A program made the translations under genes and the position numbers. 64,000 bases of DNA from an uncultured bacterium (lineage in GTDB: Bacteria; Planctomycetota; JAJSAM01; JAJVHW01), in contig CALKVK010000018.1 of NCBI GenBank assembly GCA_937996235.1, positions 62,001-126,000 on the forward strand, read 5' to 3'. A model generated the notes under the pieces. That model was not told the DNA's origin. It searched no databases and was given only the letters and a program-made list of their open reading frames with translations. This document shows positions 17,717-29,611 of the stretch, piece after piece. Numbering within the stretch: the stretch's first letter is position 1; the number at the start of each line of letters is the position of its first letter.

Positions 17717-19476
17717 TGCTCGCGTTCCTGCAGTACCTGCTCGCCCTCCTGATCGCCTCGCACGAGGTCGGCGTCCCGGGACTCCCGACCGACGTGCCGG
17801 ACCTGCCGGCGATCTGCGTCGTCCTCGCCGAGTTCGCGGTCGCGGTCACCGCGCTCGGCCTGCTCCACGCGCGGCGGCTGCCGCGGGACGGGACGCGCGC
17901 GCTGCGACGGCACGTCGCCGTGCTCGGCGCGGGGCGCGTCGCCGCGCTCGGTGCGTTCTGGCTGATCGCCCAGCCCTTCGGCGGCCGCGAGCTCCCCGCC
18001 GCGGCGGGCATCTCGGACTGGGTGCTCCTGCCCCACGTGCTGCGCCTCGCGCCGTTCTTCGTGCTGCTGCTCCTGCTGCGCGCGGGACTCCACCCGGCGG
18101 CGCGCCGCATCGGCATCGAGGCGCCCGCGCTCGCCGGCGCGCTGCGCGCGGAGTTGGGGCAGGCCGCGCTGCCGCTCGGCCCGCTCCTCCCGATCCTCAC
18201 CGTCTGGGACGTCGTCGCGCTCGCGGAGCCGGGCACGTGGCTCGGCGCCGCGCGCTCGGTGCTCGCCTCGTCGCACCTGGTGCAGGCGCTGCTCTCGATC
18301 GGGCTCTTCCTCGGCGCGCTGCTCTTCCTGCCGTTCGCGGCGCGCATCGTCACGCGCTCGGCGCCGCTGCCGGACGGCCCGCTGCGCCGCCGGCTCGACG
18401 CGTATGCCGCACGGGTCGGCCTGCGCGCCCGCGACGTGCTCGTCTGGCGCACCGGGCGCGGCGTGCTCAACGCGGCGGTCGTCGGCGCGTTCCCGCGCTT
18501 CCGCTACGTCTTCGTGACCGACGGGCTGCTCGAGACGCTCGGCGACGACGAGGTCGAGGCGGTCTTCGCGCACGAGGCGGGCCACGCGGTCCGCGGGCAC
18601 GTGCTGCTCTTCTTCGGCTTCACGGCGCTGACGGTCTTCGTGAGCCAGCTCCCCGAGTTCCTCGGGACGCCGCTCCCCGGACCGCTCGGCGATCCGCTGC
18701 TGCGCACGCTCGCGGTGCTGGTCGTGTGGGTCGGCGTGGTCTTCGGCTGGATCTCGCGCCGCTTCGAGCAGGAGGCCGACGTCTTCGGGCTCGACACGCT
18801 GCCGGCGCCACCCCGCGCGGACGGCAGCGCGCCCGACCCGGCCGAGCACCCGTTCGCGCGCGCGCTCGAGCGGATCGCCGACGAGGCGGGCGGCATCCGC
18901 GAGCTGAACGGCTGGCGGCACTTCTCGATCGCCGACCGCGTCGCGTTCGTCCGCGACTACCTGGGCAGCGCAGACGTGCGCCGCCGTGCGCGCCGCTCGA
19001 TCCGCCTGCTGCGCGGGTCGCTCCTCGCGGCGCTCGCGATCGCCGCGCTCCTCGCCCTGCGCGGCGTCCCCGACGCGTACGCGCGGGCGGCGGCCGCGTG
19101 GCGTGTCGAGCGCGACGACGCCGCGACGATGCTGGCGGCGCTCCACGACGCCACGCAGCCGCTGCCCGCGCCCGTCGCCCCCGAGCAGGCGGCGCTGCTC
19201 CTCGAGGCGCGCGCGCGCGGCTTCGCCGTGGCGGCGGAGCGCGCGCGGCGCCTCGGGCTCCACGACGAGGAGGCGCGGTGGCTGCGCGAGGCCGCGGCGC
19301 TCGCCCCGCACGACGCCGCCGTGCTGGCCGCGTACGCCCGCGCGCTGGAGTCGGTCGGGCGTCCGCTCGGCGCCGCGCGCGCCTGGCGCGACCTGCTCGC
19401 GCTCCCGGACGCGCCGGAGGCGCTCCGCGACGTCGCCCGGACGGCCGCCGCGCGCCTCGAACGCGCCGCGCGCTGA
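17716..19476 (+). CDS. M48-family membrane metalloprotease with a C-terminal helical repeat region
   Basis: This 586-residue protein has several N-terminal membrane helices (about 1-215) and an M48 catalytic domain. The zinc motif is HEAGH (His286, Glu287, His290) in the FAHEAGHAVRGH block, and the third ligand is Glu353 in EQEADVFGLD. Two further helices follow. A C-terminal cytoplasmic-type region (about 450-586) looks like TPR repeats. It probably degrades membrane proteins. The start overlaps the transporter stop (TGATG), so the two are co-translated. Confidence 0.9.
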   Translation: MLAFLQYLLALLIASHEVGVPGLPTDVPDLPAICVVLAEFAVAVTALGLLHARRLPRDGTRALRRHVAVLGAGRVAALGAFWLIAQPFGGRELPAAAGISDWVLLPHVLRLAPFFVLLLLLRAGLHPAARRIGIEAPALAGALRAELGQAALPLGPLLPILTVWDVVALAEPGTWLGAARSVLASSHLVQALLSIGLFLGALLFLPFAARIVTRSAPLPDGPLRRRLDAYAARVGLRARDVLVWRTGRGVLNAAVVGAFPRFRYVFVTDGLLETLGDDEVEAVFAHEAGHAVRGHVLLFFGFTALTVFVSQLPEFLGTPLPGPLGDPLLRTLAVLVVWVGVVFGWISRRFEQEADVFGLDTLPAPPRADGSAPDPAEHPFARALERIADEAGGIRELNGWRHFSIADRVAFVRDYLGSADVRRRARRSIRLLRGSLLAALAIAALLALRGVPDAYARAAAAWRVERDDAATMLAALHDATQPLPAPVAPEQAALLLEARARGFAVAAERARRLGLHDEEARWLREAAALAPHDAAVLAAYARALESVGRPLGAARAWRDLLALPDAPEALRDVARTAAARLERAAR

Positions 19477-19518
19477 CGTCGCAACCACCGTCCACGGAAC
19501 ACGTTGCACGCGCGCCGC

Positions 19519-19555
19519 GCGAGCCCCGCGGGGCCCCTCCGCGCGAGGGCTTTTT
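19519..19555 (+). terminator. Possible intrinsic terminator after the M48 gene
   Basis: AGCCC and GGGCT arms enclose a GC-rich stretch that contains its own GCCCCGCGGGGC palindrome, and five T's follow directly (19551-19555). This is the only T-run after a GC stem in the gap before gyrA. The loop is long, so the call is tentative. Confidence 0.4.
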
Positions 19556-19738
19556 GCTGGACGCGGCGGCCCCTCCGCCGCGATCCTAAGCCCTTTCCAT
19601 CGCAAGCACTTACGGAGCGTTCGGGCGGGCGGCGGACGAGGGGCCGGGAGACGCCGCGGCCGCACGTCGCGCGCACGCCGCCGCGCGGTCTGCCGACCGG
19701 TGCCCCGCGACACCTCCGATCCCCCCTCGGGAGCCTCG

Positions 19739-22363
<2,625 letters not shown>

Positions 22364-22401
22364 CCGCGGTGCCGGGGCGCACGACGGGAACGCGCTGAGC
22401 C

Positions 22402-22692
22402 GTGGCGCGGCGCCGGCGCCCCGTCGAGCACTGCCCGAACTGCGGCGAGGACTACCCTGCGGGCCGCCTCGCCTGCCCGCACTGCGGCAGCGACGCCGAG
22501 ACCGGGTGGAGCCGCGAGGGCATCACGGGCGAGGCGCACGCCCTGCCCGCCGAGTTCACCGACGACGACTACGAGGACATCCTCGCGGAGATCGGCGCCG
22601 CCCCGCCGCGCCGGCGCCTCCCGCTGTGGGTCGTGATCGTCGCGCTCGTCGCCGTCGTCGCGTTCGCGCTGACGGCGGTGTTCTGGCGCTGA
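22402..22692 (+). CDS. Small zinc-ribbon membrane protein
   Basis: This 96-residue protein has a four-cysteine zinc ribbon (CPNCGEDYPAGRLACPHCG, residues 11-29), an acidic DDDYEDILAEI stretch, and one C-terminal membrane helix (WVVIVALVAVVAFALTAVF). Similar ribbon-plus-helix proteins are common and uncharacterised. The start is a GTG 38 bases after gyrA, so it may be co-transcribed. Confidence 0.75.
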   Translation: MARRRRPVEHCPNCGEDYPAGRLACPHCGSDAETGWSREGITGEAHALPAEFTDDDYEDILAEIGAAPPRRRLPLWVVIVALVAVVAFALTAVFWR

Positions 22693-22767
22693 CCCGTGGC
22701 GCCGACCGCGCCGGGATGCGACAACCATGCCCGTGCGGCGGACCCGCGTCGCGGGGAGGGAACGGAC

Positions 22768-22953
22768 GTGCGGAGCTGGGGAATCTTCCTGATCGTGATG
22801 GCGGTCGGTTCGGTGCTGCTGCCGAAGATCGGCATGCAGTTCATCCTCGTCGCGTGGGTCGACATGTTCGGCCCGACGATGGGCTGGGTCCTGCGCGCCG
22901 CACTCCTCGCGATCGGCGTGGCGCTGGTGCTGGGCTCGCGCAAGCGCGCGTAG
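22768..22953 (+). CDS. Small two-helix membrane protein
   Basis: This 61-residue protein is almost entirely two membrane helices (WGIFLIVMAVGSVLL and GWVLRAALLAIGVALVL) around a short loop, ending in SRKRA. GGGGAGGG at 22753-22760 lies 7 bases before the GTG at 22768 and fixes this start. The function is unknown. Confidence 0.65.
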   Translation: MRSWGIFLIVMAVGSVLLPKIGMQFILVAWVDMFGPTMGWVLRAALLAIGVALVLGSRKRA

Positions 22954-22980
22954 CCGCCACCCTCGCCCCCGAGTGGGGAC

Positions 22981-23541
22981 TCAGTCGTGCCGGCGTCTCG
23001 CTTCGACCACCGCCGTCGGCACGCGGTAGCGCCGGACGAGCACCGTCTTGCCGGGCGCGGGGCCCTTCCCGAGCAGGACGCCGCCGTTCTTCTCGATGAC
23101 CCGCGCCGAGGCGACGTTGTCGTCGTCGCACGTGACGAGGGCGGGGTCGATGCCGAGCGCGTTCGCGCGGGCGAGCACGCGGCGCAGGAGCTCGGTCGCG
23201 ACGCCGCGGCCGCGCTCGGTGGGACGCACGTCGTAGCCCACGTGCCCGCCCTGGAGGCGCAGACGCGGCGTGAGGACGAGCCGCAGGCGCGCCGTGCCGA
23301 GGATGCGCCCGCCGCGCACGAGCCACCACTGCTCGGTGGCGACGTGGTCGGGCAGCAGGCGCTCGCCGCGCGCGTTCGCGGCGAGGCGCGCGACGAGCGC
23401 GGGGAAGTCGCGCACGACGTGGCGCCGGAGCTTCCCCCACCAGCGCCCGGTGTCGACGCCGAACTCGTCCACGTACGCCAGCAGCTCGTCGCGCAGCGCG
23501 GCGTCCGGCGCGATCAGGCGCAGCGTGTCGTCGGGGTCCAC
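22981..23541 (-). CDS. GNAT acetyltransferase
   Basis: This 186-residue protein has a GNAT core: LVRGGRILGTARLRLVL, the acetyl-CoA loop VRPTERGRGVATELL, then ALVTCDDDNVASARVIEKNGG. The last block resembles the subgroup in which the DN-x-AS segment precedes a conserved IEKNGG. The GTG start is 49 bases from the divergent amidase gene. The substrate is unknown. Confidence 0.85.
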   Translation of the reverse strand: MDPDDTLRLIAPDAALRDELLAYVDEFGVDTGRWWGKLRRHVVRDFPALVARLAANARGERLLPDHVATEQWWLVRGGRILGTARLRLVLTPRLRLQGGHVGYDVRPTERGRGVATELLRRVLARANALGIDPALVTCDDDNVASARVIEKNGGVLLGKGPAPGKTVLVRRYRVPTAVVEARRRHD

Positions 23542-23590
23542 GCGCGGGAAATCGTAGCCGTCGCGGCGCGTCGCGGCCGAGAACGGCGGC

Positions 23591-24448
23591 GTGAAGGCCG
23601 CGCTCGCGCAGATCGCCCCGCGTCTCGCCGACGTCCCCGCGAACCTGGCGCTGCACGCGGAGACGGTGCACCGCGCCGCAGCCGCGGGCGCCGGGCTCGT
23701 CGTCTTCCCCGAGCTCTCGCTCAGCGGCTATCTGCTGATGGAGGCGGCGCCCGAGGTCGCGATCACGCTCGACGGCCCCGAGATGACGCGCCTGCGCGAG
23801 CTGTCGCGCGAGGCCGCGCTGGCGGTCGGGTTCGTCGAGGAGGCGCCGGGCGGGCGCTTCTTCAACTCGGCCGCGTTCCTCGACGGGGGCGAGCTGCTCC
23901 ACGTGCACCGCAAGGTCTACCTGCCTTCGCACGGGCTCTTCGACGAGACGCGCCACTTCGCCGCGGGCGACCGCGTGCGCTGCTTCGACACGCGCTTCGG
24001 CCGCGTCGGTCTGCTGGTGTGCCGCGACTTCTGGCACCTCGGGCCCGCGTACCTGCTCGGATGCCAGGACGTGGACGTGATGTGCGTGCTGTCGGCCAGT
24101 CCCGGCCGCGGCGCCGAGTCGGGGGGCGGACGCTTCGAGAGCGTCACGAGCGTCGCGCTGCTCGGCGACACGTACGCGCGCTCGTTCGGCTGCCACGTGC
24201 TGCACACCAACCGCGCGGGCGTCGAGGAGGGCGTCACCTTCGCCGGCGGCTCCGAGGCGTACGGGCCGTCGGGCGAGCGCCTCGCGCGCGGCGCCGACGA
24301 GGACCCGGACCTCGTGCTCGTGGACGTGGACGCGGACGCGCGGCGCGCGGCGCGGCTGCGCATGCCGTTCCTCAAGGAGGAGCGGCCGCACCTCATCCTG
24401 CGGGAGCTGCAGCGTGTCCTCGCCGAGCGTGCCGCACCTCGATACTGA
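23591..24448 (+). CDS. Carbon-nitrogen hydrolase, probable glutaminase partner of NadE
   Basis: This 285-residue nitrilase-superfamily amidase has the Glu-Lys-Cys triad at Glu41 (FPELSLSG), Lys108 (HRKVYLP) and Cys144 (LVCRDFWH). Its 3' end overlaps the nadE gene by 35 bases. In most glutamine-dependent NAD synthetases this domain is fused to the N-terminus of NadE. Here it is a separate gene, so it most likely supplies ammonia from glutamine to the neighbouring synthetase. That role is inferred from context. Confidence 0.88.
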   Translation: MKAALAQIAPRLADVPANLALHAETVHRAAAAGAGLVVFPELSLSGYLLMEAAPEVAITLDGPEMTRLRELSREAALAVGFVEEAPGGRFFNSAAFLDGGELLHVHRKVYLPSHGLFDETRHFAAGDRVRCFDTRFGRVGLLVCRDFWHLGPAYLLGCQDVDVMCVLSASPGRGAESGGGRFESVTSVALLGDTYARSFGCHVLHTNRAGVEEGVTFAGGSEAYGPSGERLARGADEDPDLVLVDVDADARRAARLRMPFLKEERPHLILRELQRVLAERAAPRY

Positions 24449-25244
24449 GCTCGCCACGCGCGTGCTCGTGCGCTTCCTGCGCGACGAGGCCGCGCGCGCC
24501 GGGTTCACGCGCCTCGTGCTCGGCCTGTCCGGCGGCATCGACTCGGCCGTCGCGGCGTTCCTCGCGGCGCACGCGGTCGGCCCTGAGAACGTCGTCGCGC
24601 TCGCGCTGCCGTGGCGCGGCTCGAATCCGCAGAGCCTCGAGCACGGACGGCTCGTCGCGTCGGCCGCCGGTATCGCGCTCGGCGTCGCGGACCTGACGGC
24701 CGCCGCCGACGGACTCCTGGCGGTGCTCCCCGCCCCCACGCCGCACCGCACCGGCAACGTGCTCGCCCGGCTGCGCATGGTGACGCTGTGGGACCGCAGC
24801 CTCGCCGAGCGCGCGCTGGTGGTCGGGACGAGCAACAAGACCGAGCTGCTGCTCGGCTACGGCACGCTGCACGGCGACCTCGCGTCGGCGCTGAACCCGC
24901 TCGGCGACCTCTGGAAGTGCCAGGTGCGCGCGCTCGCGCGGCACCTCGGCGTGCCGGAGCCCGTCATCTCGAAGCCGCCGTCGGCGGACCTCTGGGAGGG
25001 GCAGACCGACGAGGGCGAGCTCGGCTTCACGTACGACCAGGCCGACGCCGTGCTCTCGCGGCTCGTGGACGCACGCGAGACGCCGAACGCGCTCGTGGCC
25101 GCCGGGTTCCACCGCGAGCTCGTGGACGCGATCGTGCGGCGCGTGGTGCAGAACCAGTACAAGCGCCGCGGCCCGCTGATCGCGAAGCTCTCGCGCCGCA
25201 CCGTCGGCTGGGAGTTCCGCTACCCGCGCGACTGGGCGACCTGA
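24414..25244 (+). CDS. nadE: NAD synthetase (single-domain NadE)
   Basis: This 276-residue PP-loop enzyme amidates nicotinic acid adenine dinucleotide to NAD using ATP. The ATP pyrophosphatase loop is SGGIDS (residues 39-44). VVGTSNKTELLLGYGT and DLWEGQTDEGELG are characteristic NadE segments. There is no N-terminal amidase domain; the separate amidase gene just upstream overlaps it. A GTG at 24429 is an alternative start. Confidence 0.93.
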   Translation: MSSPSVPHLDTELATRVLVRFLRDEAARAGFTRLVLGLSGGIDSAVAAFLAAHAVGPENVVALALPWRGSNPQSLEHGRLVASAAGIALGVADLTAAADGLLAVLPAPTPHRTGNVLARLRMVTLWDRSLAERALVVGTSNKTELLLGYGTLHGDLASALNPLGDLWKCQVRALARHLGVPEPVISKPPSADLWEGQTDEGELGFTYDQADAVLSRLVDARETPNALVAAGFHRELVDAIVRRVVQNQYKRRGPLIAKLSRRTVGWEFRYPRDWAT

Positions 25245-25287
25245 GCGCGGGGCGGCGGCGCGGGTACGATGCCCTCGCCGCGCCCCG

Positions 25288-26655
25288 ATGTCCGCCAGCT
25301 CCCGCCCGCCGCTCCGCGCCGCCGCGCTCCTCGCGTGGGCGCTGACGCTGCTCGCGGCCGTGGCCGCGTTCGTCGCCTTCGACGCCGCACCGGCACGCGC
25401 GCAGGAGCGGTCTCCGGACACGCGCCACGTGGACCTGCTCGAGGCCACGGGCGAGATCGGTCCCGGCTTCCGGCGCTACGTCGAGCGCGGCATCGCGACC
25501 GCGGAGGCCGACGGCGCCGAGCTGCTCGTCATCCGCCTCGACACGCCGGGCGGGAACGTGGCGGTGACGAACGAGGTCGTGCAGCGCATGCTCGCGTCGC
25601 GTGTGCCGATCGCGGTGTGGATCGGCCCGCGCGGGGCGATGGCGGCGTCGGCGGGCACGTTCGTCACGCTGGCGGCGCACGTGGCGGCGATGGCGCCGCA
25701 GACGACGATCGGCGCGGCGAGCCCCATCGACGGCCGCACGGGCAACGACCTGCAGGAGACGCTGCGCAGGAAGCTCGACAACGTGCTGGTCGCGCAGGTG
25801 CGCGGGCTCGCCGAGCGCCGCGGACGGCACGCGGCGGACTGGGCCGAGAGCACGATCCGCGAGGCGCGTGCCGACCCCGAGGTCGTCGCGCGCGAGCTGA
25901 ACGTCATCGACTTCGTGGCCGAGGACCTGCGCGACCTGCTGCGCCAGACCGACGGCCACGTGGTCACGATCGACGGCGTCGCGATCGCGCTGCACACGCT
26001 CGGCGCCGAGGTGCGCACGCTCGACCCGAGCCCGTTCGAGGAGCTCACGAACCGGCTGATGTCGCCGAACGTCGCGTTCGTGCTGCTGACGCTCGGCCTG
26101 CTCGGACTGCTCTACGAGCTGACCACGCCGGGCGTCGGCGTGCCGGGCATCGCGGGCGGCATCTGCCTCGCGCTCGGCGTCTACGCGCTCGGGCTCCTGC
26201 CCTCGACGATCGTCGGCCCGGCGCTCATGCTGCTCGCGTTCGTGCTGTTCCTCGTGGACGTGAAGGCGGGCGGGACGGGGGTGTTCGCGCTGGGGGGCGT
26301 CGTGTCGCTCCTCCTCGGAGGACTGCTGCTCTTCGAGTCGCCGGAGTATCGTGTGTCCACGCACGTGCTGCTCGGCACGGTGGCGCTCGTCGGAGCGTTC
26401 TTCTTCGCGGTCGTGGCCGCGGCGGCACGCGCTCTGCGCCGTCCGGTGGCGACGGGCCGCGAGGCGCTCGCGGGCCGCCGCGGCGTCGCGCAGACGCCGC
26501 TCGTGCCGGAGGGGCTCGTGCGCGTGGCCGGCGAGACATGGAAGGCGACGGCGGCCGAGGGCGAGATCCCGCGGGGCGCGCCGGTCGAGGTGCTCGAGGT
26601 GACGGGGCTGCGCATGCGCGTCCGCGCGTGCGGGGCCCCGGCGCAGGAGGTGTAG
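25288..26655 (+). CDS. NfeD-type membrane-bound serine protease
   Basis: This 455-residue protein has a signal sequence or first helix, then a ClpP-like domain (about 45-230) with the catalytic serine in MAASAGTF (Ser121) and a Lys downstream in RRKLDN. Next comes a block of membrane helices (about 265-390) and a C-terminal OB-fold NfeD domain. Enzymes of this type cleave hydrophobic tails of stomatin partners. The stomatin-like gene starts 4 bases after its stop, the classic pairing. Confidence 0.92.
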   Translation: MSASSRPPLRAAALLAWALTLLAAVAAFVAFDAAPARAQERSPDTRHVDLLEATGEIGPGFRRYVERGIATAEADGAELLVIRLDTPGGNVAVTNEVVQRMLASRVPIAVWIGPRGAMAASAGTFVTLAAHVAAMAPQTTIGAASPIDGRTGNDLQETLRRKLDNVLVAQVRGLAERRGRHAADWAESTIREARADPEVVARELNVIDFVAEDLRDLLRQTDGHVVTIDGVAIALHTLGAEVRTLDPSPFEELTNRLMSPNVAFVLLTLGLLGLLYELTTPGVGVPGIAGGICLALGVYALGLLPSTIVGPALMLLAFVLFLVDVKAGGTGVFALGGVVSLLLGGLLLFESPEYRVSTHVLLGTVALVGAFFFAVVAAAARALRRPVATGREALAGRRGVAQTPLVPEGLVRVAGETWKATAAEGEIPRGAPVEVLEVTGLRMRVRACGAPAQEV

Positions 26656-26658
26656 GCG

Positions 26659-27489
26659 ATGAAGGAACTCTTCATGGCGCTCGGCCCGTTCGCGCTGATC
26701 GTCGCGGTCTTCGTGTTCGTGGTGATCGCGCGGAGCATCCGGATCGTGCAGGAGTACGAGCGCGGCGTGGTGTTCCGCCTGGGGCGCCTCGTCACGAGCA
26801 AGGGCCCGGGCCTCCAGTTCCTCTGGCCGTTCATCGAGCGGATGGTGAAGGTGGACATCCGCGTCGTCACGCTGGACGTGCCGCCGCAGGAGTGCATCAC
26901 GCGCGACAACGTGACCGTGAAGGTCAACGCGGTCGTCTACTTCCGCGTGATGACGCCGGAGCACGCGATCGTCAACGTCGAGAACTACCAGCGCGCGACG
27001 TGGCTCGTCTCGCAGACGACGTTGCGCAGCGTGCTCGGCCAGAGCGAGCTCGACGAGCTGCTGACGCACCGCGAGAAGATCAACACGGAGCTCTGCCGGA
27101 TCATCGACGACGAGACGGAGCCGTGGGGCATCAAGGTCTCGATGGTCGAGGTGAAGGACGTCGAGCTGCCGCCGACGATGCAGCGGGCGATGGCGAAGCA
27201 GGCCGAGGCGGAGCGCGAGAAGCGCGCGAAGATCATCCACGCCGAGGGCGAGTTCACGGCGTCGCAGCAGCTCGCGCTGGCGGCCGAGCACCTGTCGCGC
27301 GTGCCGTCGGCGATCCAGCTCCGCTACCTGCAGACGCTGACGGAGATCGGCGTCGAGCACAACTCGACGATCATCTTCCCCGTGCCGATCGACCTGCTCG
27401 GTGCGCTGTCGAAGTGGGCGGGCGAGAAGGCGGGCAGCGTCGGCGAGCTCCCGACGACGCCCGCGAACGGCTCGCCGCCCGCGGCGTAG
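26659..27489 (+). CDS. Stomatin-like SPFH protein (slipin)
   Basis: This 276-residue protein has one N-terminal membrane helix (8-25), an SPFH domain (IRIVQEYERGVVFRLGR to about 200), a charged coiled coil (KQAEAEREKRAKIIHAEGE), and a disordered Pro/Gly tail. It forms membrane-bound oligomers and is the expected substrate or partner of the NfeD protease encoded directly upstream. GGAGG sits before the ATG. Confidence 0.93.
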   Translation: MKELFMALGPFALIVAVFVFVVIARSIRIVQEYERGVVFRLGRLVTSKGPGLQFLWPFIERMVKVDIRVVTLDVPPQECITRDNVTVKVNAVVYFRVMTPEHAIVNVENYQRATWLVSQTTLRSVLGQSELDELLTHREKINTELCRIIDDETEPWGIKVSMVEVKDVELPPTMQRAMAKQAEAEREKRAKIIHAEGEFTASQQLALAAEHLSRVPSAIQLRYLQTLTEIGVEHNSTIIFPVPIDLLGALSKWAGEKAGSVGELPTTPANGSPPAA

Positions 27490-27520
27490 CCGCGCGGGTC
27501 CGCGGCGGGCGCCACCGCGC

Positions 27521-28066
27521 TCAGCGCGCGGGGAGCTGCCGCAGCAACGCGTCGGCGAGCAGCCGCGCCGCGTCCTCGTCGCGGCGCGGCAGCGGCAGAT
27601 CGCTGACCTCGCCCAGGTAGAGCGTGTCCGTCGCGCCGCCCTCGCGCGGCGCGACGAGCGCGCTCCACGCCCCGACTCGCGCGGCGCCGTCGGCGCCGCG
27701 CGTGAACGCCGTCACCGCGCACTGCAGCACGCAGGTGCGGCCGTCGCGGGTCACGCCGGCGCCCGCCGCGTCCACGTAGTCCGGCGCGAGCGGGCTGTAG
27801 CCGCGCTCGAGCAGCGCGCCCGAGAGCGCCTCGCGGACCGCTCCGGCGAACGGAGCGGGTGCGACGCCGCCCGGCCGCACGACGGCCACCTCGATCACGC
27901 CGAACGACGCGAACGCGGGGTGCACGTCGGCGCGCGCGCCGACTTCGCGCGCGCGCGCGTCCCGCGCGTCCGCGCCCGGCGACGTCGCCGCACGCGGTCC
28001 CGAACCGCACGCGCCGACGAACAGCGCCGCGCAGCACAGAGCCGCGGCAGGGCGCAGCGCGCTCAC
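27521..28066 (-). CDS. Lipoprotein of unknown function
   Basis: This 181-residue protein has a lipobox (LFVGAC, lipidated Cys about residue 19), so it is membrane-anchored outside the cytoplasm. The rest is one folded domain (FGVIEVAVVRP, then VREALSGALLERGYSPLAPDYVDA) with an alpha/beta pattern faintly like GNA1162-type lipoproteins. The GTG start overlaps the M64 protease stop (GTGA), so it is the third gene of the macroglobulin/protease operon. Confidence 0.78.
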   Translation of the reverse strand: MSALRPAAALCCAALFVGACGSGPRAATSPGADARDARAREVGARADVHPAFASFGVIEVAVVRPGGVAPAPFAGAVREALSGALLERGYSPLAPDYVDAAGAGVTRDGRTCVLQCAVTAFTRGADGAARVGAWSALVAPREGGATDTLYLGEVSDLPLPRRDEDAARLLADALLRQLPAR

Positions 28067-29598
28067 GGCTTCGGGGTGACGGTCACCCACCACGTCACGC
28101 GCTCCTCGAGCAGGTGCTGCTCGTCGCGCAGCACCCACGGCGTCGGGTCCTTCGCGACGGCCGTGACGCGCCAGCGCCCGGGCGCGAGCCGGCCGACCGG
28201 GAACGCGTGGCGCACGGGCTCGCCCTTCTTCGGCTTCACGCGCTCGCCGAGCGCCGACGGGTCGCCCGGCGGCGGGTCCTCGTAGGCCGTGCGGTCCTCG
28301 TACGAACGCGCCCCGCCCGGACGCCCGAGCCCGCCCCACGCGTCCGTCGTCGCGCCCTCGACCTTCGCGGGGCCGGGCGCGTCGGCGGCGACGGCCTCCA
28401 CGATCCACGTCACGTCGATCTCGTGGCGCTTCGGCTGCATGGGCGTGACGACGAGCTGCGTCTCCGAGCCCTCGACGTCGTGCAGCTCGGTCGAGGTCGG
28501 CGGCGAGACGGTGTCGACGGGCGGCACGTAGCGGTAGATCGCGAGCACCGCGGCCTCGCGGCACACGGGGCAGTACCCGGTCGCGCCGGCGGCGTTCATC
28601 GCGCAGCTCTGTGCCGGGCGCCACACGCCCTTCGAGTAGGTCGCGCCGCCCTCGATCACGCCGACGCCCTTCACCTTCGCGTCGAGGAAGTGCTGCCACG
28701 GCACGTCCTCTCGGTCGCTGGTCGCGTTCGCGGCGTGCACGCGGTAGTGCGGCGCCTCGGGGTTGCCGGTGTACTCGTCGAGCAGGTCCACGAACGCGTG
28801 GCCGAACTCGTGCACGGTGACGGACTTGTCGGGGCGGCCGACGTTCGCGACGCCCCCGCCGCCCATGCCGAGCACGCCGAAGCGCGCGAACGCGATCACG
28901 AGCGCGTCGTCGCCGCAGCCGGGCCGCTCGCGGTCGGCGACGGCGAGCCACCGGTAGACCAGGTCGCGGTCGGCCATCACCTGGCCCTGCGGACCGGCGG
29001 CCTTGCAGTCGAGCGCGGTCGAGTAGTCGTACGTGCGCTTCTTCGAGCGCTTCTCGTTCTTCTTGTCGATCGCCGCCTTCTGCTCGTCGGTCAGGTTCGG
29101 ATCGACCTTCTCGTCCTCGGAGACGAGCCGCACGAACCACCAGTTGAAGTAGTCGCGGTACTCGTCGTACGACGCCTCGCTCCACAGCACGTCGAGGCAC
29201 AGCTTCGCCCACTCGTGCTCGAGCTTCTGGTCCTTCGCGGCGACCGTGAAGCCGTCGCCCATCACGGCGACGTCGATGCGCCGCGCCGACGGGCCGCTGC
29301 CGTGCATGCACTCGACGCCCGCGAAGTGGTTGGGCGCCGAGCGCTCCTCGATGTCGGCCCGGTGCACGGAGTCGGGCCACTTCTCGAGCACCTTCTGGAA
29401 CGCGTCCTGCGCCGCCGCGTACCTCCCCTTGCGCTGCAGGTCGAGCGCCTTCAGGTAGTCCTCGGTGGACGCATCGCGCTGCGCGTCGTCGCCGGCGACG
29501 GGCGGCTCCTCGGGCAGGAGGTCCTGCGCGCGCGTCGCGTGCGGAGACGCGAGCGCGAGCAGCGAGACGAGGACGATGACGGGACGCCGGGACCGCAC
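28063..29598 (-). CDS. Secreted M64-family (IgA peptidase-like) metalloprotease
   Basis: This 511-residue protein has a signal peptide (ending ATRAQ), a short TPR-like helical segment, then the M64 domain. IDVAVMGDGFTVA is the family's start. The zinc motif VHEFGHAFVDLLDEY matches the HExxH of M64, which includes the Clostridium ramosum IgA protease and uncharacterised environmental enzymes. A beta-sandwich-like C-terminus (about 330-511) follows. The GTG start is 13 bases after the macroglobulin stop, so the genes are co-transcribed. The real substrate is unknown. Confidence 0.9.
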   Translation of the reverse strand: MRSRRPVIVLVSLLALASPHATRAQDLLPEEPPVAGDDAQRDASTEDYLKALDLQRKGRYAAAQDAFQKVLEKWPDSVHRADIEERSAPNHFAGVECMHGSGPSARRIDVAVMGDGFTVAAKDQKLEHEWAKLCLDVLWSEASYDEYRDYFNWWFVRLVSEDEKVDPNLTDEQKAAIDKKNEKRSKKRTYDYSTALDCKAAGPQGQVMADRDLVYRWLAVADRERPGCGDDALVIAFARFGVLGMGGGGVANVGRPDKSVTVHEFGHAFVDLLDEYTGNPEAPHYRVHAANATSDREDVPWQHFLDAKVKGVGVIEGGATYSKGVWRPAQSCAMNAAGATGYCPVCREAAVLAIYRYVPPVDTVSPPTSTELHDVEGSETQLVVTPMQPKRHEIDVTWIVEAVAADAPGPAKVEGATTDAWGGLGRPGGARSYEDRTAYEDPPPGDPSALGERVKPKKGEPVRHAFPVGRLAPGRWRVTAVAKDPTPWVLRDEQHLLEERVTWWVTVTPKP

Positions 29599-29611
29599 GC
29601 GAGAGAGCGTA

